DNA from: Streptococcus sp. oral taxon 056 str. F0418
GTDB taxonomy: Bacteria > Bacillota > Bacilli > Lactobacillales > Streptococcaceae
Assembly: GCF_000220065.1 (NCBI RefSeq)
Contig: NZ_AFQU01000001.1
Span: 62,001-126,000, forward strand
Length of the DNA: 64,000 nt
Direction of reading: 5' to 3'
The number at the start of each line of letters is the position of its first letter. Position 1 is the first letter of the stretch. The position numbers were made by a program, and so were the translations under genes. Under the pieces are notes generated by a model. The model did no database searches and had not been told where the DNA came from. It saw nothing but the letters and a program-made list of their open reading frames with translations. Below, in pieces: positions 59,541 to 64,000 of this stretch.

Positions 59541-60289
59541 AAAAGAGTTTAGATCTTGCTATAAAATTGGGTTTGATTCAGAAAAATATTGCTAAACAGG
59601 TTGGGAATGTAAAAAAAATAAGAAAGAAAGTAGATTTTTGGACTAAAGAAGAAGCAGAAAAAGTATTTTCGACATTTGATTTGAATGATTATTATGATAG
59701 ATTTGCTTTTACTCTTATCTATACTCTATTTATGACTGGTTTACGAATTGGGGAGGCACAAGCTCTAAATTGGGCAGATATAAATTTCAAAGAAAAGACT
59801 TTGAATATAAGTAAAAATATGTACTATAAGACTTCAAAAGAGTTTTATATTACCGAGCCTAAAACATTAGCTAGTAATAGACAGATTGCACTTGATGATA
59901 CAACTACAAAATATTTGATGGAATGGCAGTCAATCCAAAAAAATAATATTGTCACAGATTTTGTTTTTTCATATAACGGGTTGCCGACTAATAAGAGTGC
60001 AACTAGTCATATTATAACCCGGCATTCAAAACTAGCAGGAGTACATAGGATTAAGACACACGCTTTGAGGCATTCTCATGCAAGTCTTTTAATTTCATTA
60101 GGAGAGAACGCTCTTGTGATTCGTGATAGATTGGGGCATGAAGATATAAAGACAACACTAGGAACTTATGGACACTTATATCCGAATATGAATAGAGAGG
60201 TAGCAAATAAATTGAATAATGTTCTAAATTTAGAAAAAACGGTTGTAAAAAGACGACATATAAAAAATCAATACACTAAAGATTTATAG
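59531..60289 (+). pseudogene. Tyrosine integrase, N-terminally truncated
   Basis: From about 59531 the frame reads SLDLAIKLGLIQKNIAKQV and then the full catalytic domain: Arg in TGLRIGEAQALNW, HALRHSHASLLIS (HxLR), LGHEDIKTTLGTYGHLYP (catalytic Tyr in GTYGHL). The arm-binding and most of the SAM-like N-terminal domain, about 150 residues, are missing. The first possible start is TTG 59567, without a ribosome site. It matches the family that enters gene 3' ends. Deletion of about one kilobase or more between rep and int is inferred. Confidence 0.75.
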
Positions 60290-60339
60290 AATTCACATTT
60301 TATGTTACAATAGGTAAGTTAAATACAAAAGGAGGAACT

Positions 60340-61040
60340 ATGGAAAAAAAGAAATTACTGCTTATTCTATCTATAGTAAAGAAGCAAAACGAAAAAATAA
60401 AATTAACCCATTAGACGAATTTTATCCTAAACTACCAAAAGAAAAATACGATGTAATATATGCAGATCCGCCATGGGATTACGGAGGAAAAATGCAGTAT
60501 GATAAAACTACAATTAAGGCTGAAAATGTAGGGTTTGAAAAAAATATATTTATCAGTGCGGCAAATTTTAAATATCCAACTGTTAAATTAAAACAATTAA
60601 TGGAACTAGATGTTAAGTCAATTGCTGCTGACGATTGTATTTTGTTTATGTGGACTACTGGTCCACAAATGGCTAATTCCATAAAATTGGGAGAAGCCTG
60701 GGGATTTGAATATAAGACAGTGGCATTCGTTTGGGACAAACAAATCCACAATCCTGGACGGTATACCTTATCACAAACAGAATTTGTTCTTGCGTTTAAA
60801 AGAGGAAAGTTCCCAACCCCAAGAGGAGCAAGAAATGTACGACAGTTGGTTTCACTCAAAAGGGGGAAACATAGTGAAAAACCTGAAGAAATTATCGATG
60901 GAATTACAAGAATGTTTCCAGAACAAAAGAAGATAGAGTTATTCGCTAGAAAAAACTTTATAGGTTGGGATAACTGGGGGTTAGAAATTCCTGAATCAAA
61001 AATTGAAATTCTATCACAACATGAAATAGATAAGAAATAA
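60340..61040 (+). pseudogene. MT-A70-family adenine DNA methyltransferase (M.MunI-like), frameshifted at A7
   Basis: ATG 60340 follows AAAGGAGG. The first codons run into the A7 run 60344-60350 and out of frame. With eight A residues the protein reads MEKKEITAYSIYSKEAKRK, then the catalytic DPPW in VIYADPPWDYGG, and continues to 61040 (233 residues), with NPGRYTLSQTEFVLAFKRG and SEKPEEIIDGI. MT-A70 members include M.MunI, which methylates adenine in CAATTG. It converges with a MunI-like endonuclease. Because the endonuclease is intact, loss of this enzyme should be lethal; the break is probably an artefact or bypassed. Confidence 0.78.
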
Positions 61041-61066
61041 AGCAGTTGTTTTGCAACTGCTTTATT
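61036..61066. terminator. Bidirectional terminator between methyltransferase and endonuclease
   Basis: AATAAAGCAGTTG pairs perfectly with CAACTGCTTTATT. It overlaps the methyltransferase stop and ends next to the endonuclease stop. Confidence 0.85.
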
Positions 61067-61067
61067 C

Positions 61068-61700
61068 TTATAGTAGATATGGTAATAAATTATTTTCGAA
61101 AAAATCTAGTAAAGAAGCGACATTATCTGTATCTCTCCACATAAAGTAATTTTTAGTATACTCTTGAAACCAGAATGCAATTTCTCTATTTCTCTTAGGG
61201 TCACGTGTTATATCCCCAATGTATACAATCCAAAAAGGTAAAATTTCTTCAGATAAATTACTTAACTGGCGTATGGCTCTAGATAAACCTGGTGTAAAAT
61301 ATTTAGTGCTCCGTTCATGTGCGTTTCCTCTACCAGCGGAGCTTTTCGTTCCTTCAATCCATCCATCTTGTCTTTTAATTTCTCCAAATAAAATTTTTCC
61401 ATTTTCTAAATTTCTAATGGCAAAATCCATACTGATTCCCCAAGAATATCTTGGCTTTCCATTACGTTTAATTTCTGTAACATCAATATTATAAATTTCT
61501 TCCAAAACTTCTTGAGGTAATCCATATTTAGAATAAATGTCTCCAAATTCTTTTGGATGTCTATCTACAAGAAATTTATTTGGATAAACTTCATCTAATG
61601 CTGATTGAAGAGCTAAATGAAATTTAGATTCTGCATCTAATGCTGCAGCACCACTTACAGTCTGCCAGTTGGCTCTTTTTCTTAATTCGTTTGTAGCCAT
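61068..61700 (-). CDS. MunI-like type II restriction endonuclease
   Basis: 210 residues from 61700, with AAGGGAGAA upstream. The catalytic PD-(D/E)xK core appears as SMDFAIRN then FGEIKRQDGWIEGTK, followed by SAGRGNAHERSTKYFTPGL and EEILPFWIVYIGDITRDPKR. This closely resembles MunI (FGEIKRQDGW, SAGRGNAHERS), which cuts C/AATTG. The recognition site is inferred from that resemblance. The 19-bp repeat lies between its promoter region and start. It converges with its likely methyltransferase. Confidence 0.82.
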   Translation of the reverse strand: MATNELRKRANWQTVSGAAALDAESKFHLALQSALDEVYPNKFLVDRHPKEFGDIYSKYGLPQEVLEEIYNIDVTEIKRNGKPRYSWGISMDFAIRNLENGKILFGEIKRQDGWIEGTKSSAGRGNAHERSTKYFTPGLSRAIRQLSNLSEEILPFWIVYIGDITRDPKRNREIAFWFQEYTKNYFMWRDTDNVASLLDFFENNLLPYLL

Positions 61701-61712
61701 TTAATTCTCCCT

Positions 61713-61731
61713 TTGTTTGCAAATTGTTTGC
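61713..61731 (+). repeat. 19-bp direct repeat near the right edge (arm site or operator)
   Basis: Exact copy of 56853-56871 in the same orientation, 60 bp inside attR and just upstream of the restriction gene start. Confidence 0.7.
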
Positions 61732-61790
61732 GATTATTCTTATAAAGGCTCTGAAACACTAATTTCAAAGCTTTTTTATTATAACATTTG

Positions 61791-61802
61791 TTATTCCCAC
61801 TC
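61791..61802 (+). repeat. attR core (12 bp) within the guaA end
   Basis: TTATTCCCACTC; it holds the guaA stop (TTA on this strand) and its last three codons. Confidence 0.75.
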
Positions 61803-63347
61803 AACAGTTGCAGGTGGTTTGCTAGTAATATCATAGACAATGCGATTAACATGATCAACTTCATTAACAATACGGACAGAGATTTTTTGTAAGACTTCCC
61901 AAGGAATTTTGGCAAAGTCAGCTGTCATACCATCAATGGAAGTAATAGCACGTATCGCGATTGTATAATCATAAGTTCGGCCATCTCCCATAACTCCGAC
62001 CGAGCGAACGCCAGTGTTGACGGTAAAATATTGCCATATATCTCGATCAAGCCCTGCTTTAGCAATCTCCTCACGAAGGATGGCATCTGATTCACGGACT
62101 GTTTCTAATTTTTCCTCTGTGATTTCGCCCATGACACGGATTGCAAGTCCTGGACCAGGAAATGGTTGTCGCCATACAATATGATCTGGCATGCCAAGCT
62201 CAGTACCTAAAGCACGAACTTCATCTTTATAGAGAGTATTGAGTGGCTCAATTAGCTCAAATTGCATATCCTCGGGTAGACCACCGACATTGTGGTGAGA
62301 TTTAATTGTTTGAGCTGTATCAGTTCCGGACTCGATAACATCAGTATAAAGTGTTCCTTGTGCTAGGAATTTTACATCTTTAAGCTTACTTGCTTCATCG
62401 TCAAAGACATAAACAAACTCATTCCCAATAATTTTACGTTTTTGCTCGGGATCTGATACTCCAGCAAGTTTATCAAGAAAACGCTTGGCTGCATCAGCCT
62501 TGACGATATTGAGACCAAACTTGCCACCTAGCATATCCATTACCTGATCAGCTTCGCCCTTACGTAAAAGCCCGTGGTCAACAAAAATACAAATCAATTG
62601 ATCGCCAATCGCTTTTTGTAAAAGAACTCCAACAACAGAAGAATCCACACCTCCAGATAAGCCTAGAAGAACTCGCTTGTCTCCAACTGTTTCGCGGATT
62701 TTCTTGATTTGCATGTCAATAAAGTTGTCCATTGACCAATCGCCTTTTGCACCACAAATATTTAGAGCAAAATTGCGTAAAATTTCATATCCAAACTCGG
62801 AATGACGTACTTCAGGATGGAATTGGATACCATAAATTCTTTTTTCTGAATGTTCAATCGCAGCAAAAGGACAGTCAGCAGAAGTGCCGGTGCGGATAAA
62901 GTCTGCAGGGATTTCAGTTACTGCATCTCCATGACTCATCAAAACAAGCTGTTTCTCAGGTGTACCCTCAAAAAGAGGAGATGAAGTGCGATTCAATGTT
63001 GATTGGCCATACTCACGGTTTCCTGTATCACCAGCTGGTACAACTTTTCCTCCCAGTTTATGGGTCAACAACTGCATACCATAGCAAATTCCCAAAATAG
63101 GAATACCTAGCTCAAAAATATCAGGATCAATATCAAAAGAACCTTCTTCATAAACAGAATTTGGGCCACCTGATAGAATAATTCCGACAGGATTTATCTC
63201 ACGAACTTCTGAGGCAGTGATTTTGTTGCTTTTTAATTCTGAATAAACACCAATCTCACGAATTCGACGAGAGATAAGCTGATTATACTGGCTACCGTAA
63301 TCTAATACGATAATTTTTTCAACATCTTGCAATTCAGATTTAGTCAT
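61791..63347 (-). CDS. guaA: GMP synthase (glutamine-hydrolysing)
   Basis: 518 residues from ATG 63347 (AAGGGA upstream; a TTG at 63362 is less likely). The amidotransferase triad is in GICYGMQLL (Cys) and [12 protein letters not shown] (His, Glu). The ATP-pyrophosphatase loop is [17 protein letters not shown]. It makes GMP from XMP. Its last codons, GAG TGG GAA TAA, form the attachment site of the element to the left, and the protein ends normally (TVEWE). Confidence 0.96.
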   Translation of the reverse strand: MTKSELQDVEKIIVLDYGSQYNQLISRRIREIGVYSELKSNKITASEVREINPVGIILSGGPNSVYEEGSFDIDPDIFELGIPILGICYGMQLLTHKLGGKVVPAGDTGNREYGQSTLNRTSSPLFEGTPEKQLVLMSHGDAVTEIPADFIRTGTSADCPFAAIEHSEKRIYGIQFHPEVRHSEFGYEILRNFALNICGAKGDWSMDNFIDMQIKKIRETVGDKRVLLGLSGGVDSSVVGVLLQKAIGDQLICIFVDHGLLRKGEADQVMDMLGGKFGLNIVKADAAKRFLDKLAGVSDPEQKRKIIGNEFVYVFDDEASKLKDVKFLAQGTLYTDVIESGTDTAQTIKSHHNVGGLPEDMQFELIEPLNTLYKDEVRALGTELGMPDHIVWRQPFPGPGLAIRVMGEITEEKLETVRESDAILREEIAKAGLDRDIWQYFTVNTGVRSVGVMGDGRTYDYTIAIRAITSIDGMTADFAKIPWEVLQKISVRIVNEVDHVNRIVYDITSKPPATVEWE

Positions 63348-63427
63348 CTTGTCCCTTCCCAAAAAGAATATATTTTTACTTATTTTAACATAAATAAATG
63401 GCTTTTTCCATCGCTATGAAGTAAATG

Positions 63428-63456
63428 TTGACTTTTATTTAGATTGATAATACAAT
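63428..63456 (+). promoter_or_regulatory. Promoter of the gntR gene
   Basis: TTGACT (63428-63433) and TACAAT (63451-63456), 17-bp spacer, 34 bp before the start. Confidence 0.7.
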
Positions 63457-63489
63457 TATGTTAAAAAGGAAATCAAAAAGGAGATAACT

Positions 63490-64000
63490 ATGCTCCCCGC
63501 TTATTTACAAATCCATGATCAATTAAAAAAGAAATTGATGATGAAGTTTGGCGAATCGGTCAGCGATTACCCAGCGAACGTGATTTAGCTGAATTGTTTA
63601 AAGTTAGTCGTATGACACTTCGACAAGCTATTACTCTTCTGGTAGAAGAAGGAGTATTGGAGAGACGCGTTGGAAGTGGTACATTTGTGGCAAGTACACG
63701 TGTTCAAGAGAAGATGCGCGGTACTACCAGTTTTACCGAGATTATGAAATCTCAAGGGAAAACACCATCCAGTCAGCTTATTTCTTACCGCAGGACTCTT
63801 CCAAGTAAGCAAGAAGTGGAAAAATTAGGAATTGATAAGACGGAAAATATTATCCGAATGGAACGGGTTCGCTATGCTGATAAGTTACCGGTAGTCTACG
63901 AAGTTGCCTCTATTCCAGAGAAATTCATCAAGAATTTTAATAAAGAAGAAGTGACTAGCCATTTCTTCCAAACTTTGCAAGAACATGGTTATAAAATCGG
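63490..64000 (+). pseudogene. GntR-family (HutC-type) regulator, frameshifted and cut by the window end
   Basis: ATG 63490 follows AAAAGGAG. The first 12 codons ([12 protein letters not shown]) enter the A6 run 63525-63530; seven A residues would continue as [20 protein letters not shown], then the winged helix [20 protein letters not shown] and the UTRA ligand domain (from about 63690). This gene commonly sits beside guaA in streptococci. The effector is unknown, and the gene runs off the window. Confidence 0.78.

Larger units (their letters stand above)
56749..61802. mobile_element. Integrative (mobilizable-type) element at the guaA 3' end, internally deleted
   Basis: The edges are the 12-bp direct repeat TTATTCCCACTC at 56749-56760 and 61791-61802. 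The right copy is the last codons of guaA (GAGTGGGAATAA, reverse strand), so guaA stays intact, as in other guaA-integrating elements. Contents: two small genes, an FtsK/TcpA-like ATPase, an origin-like hairpin region, a truncated rep, a truncated tyrosine integrase, and an R-M pair as cargo. A deletion has joined rep to integrase, so it is probably no longer mobile by itself. Confidence 0.78.

Overview
The window comes from the chromosome of an oral Streptococcus, most likely of the mitis/sanguinis/cristatus type. The evidence is low G+C content, AAGGAG ribosome sites, TGn-extended -10 promoters, a rhamnan (rgp/SCC-type) wall polysaccharide locus, a CshA-type LPXTG fibrillar adhesin, an efe-tat iron locus, and streptococcal nox, guaC, xpt-pbuX, tdk-prfA-prmC-glyA and guaA. 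No tRNA, rRNA or CRISPR was seen.

Layout. 1-2005: partial apbE (minus) and NADH oxidase nox, with a CcpA-like site over the nox promoter. 2030-3452: a decayed IS3-family element. 3550-28149: a large cell-wall polysaccharide locus. It holds a GtrB-like transferase, DUF2142 membrane proteins, rmlD, a flippase-like protein, several glycosyltransferases, rgpA-B-C-D, an rgpE-position GT4, rgpF, and an LTA-synthase-like (GacH/SccH-type) transferase. 28666-36428: ClC channel, efeM-efeB-efeU-tatC-tatA, and a MATE exporter. 36735-38670: a compact cassette with a double-glycine leader peptide, three small membrane proteins and a membrane HExxH protease; I regard it as a possibly undescribed bacteriocin-like or peptide-processing system. 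38934-42178: purine genes guaC, xpt and pbuX, with a perfect PurBox before guaC. 42230-48515: tautomerase, tdk, prfA, prmC, sua5-like, glyA, nucleoid-associated protein, lysozyme-like protein. 48706-55295: CshA-like adhesin with about twelve ~101-residue repeats arranged in a 1515-bp super-repeat. 55422-56270: DUF915 hydrolase.

56749-61802 is a small integrative element inserted exactly at the 3' end of guaA. It has a 12-bp att repeat at each edge and a 19-bp direct repeat just inside each edge. It carries two small genes, an FtsK/TcpA-like coupling ATPase, a structured origin-like region, a rep gene broken off into an N-terminally deleted tyrosine integrase, and a restriction-modification pair that closely resembles MunI (CAATTG). 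guaA (minus) and a divergent, partial gntR close the window.

A caution applies throughout. At least ten genes are broken by apparent single-base contractions, mostly in short homopolymers, including nox, a methyltransferase whose partner endonuclease is intact, and the CshA-like gene. The pattern looks more like sequencing or assembly indels than decay, so the genes marked as frameshifted may be intact in the organism.
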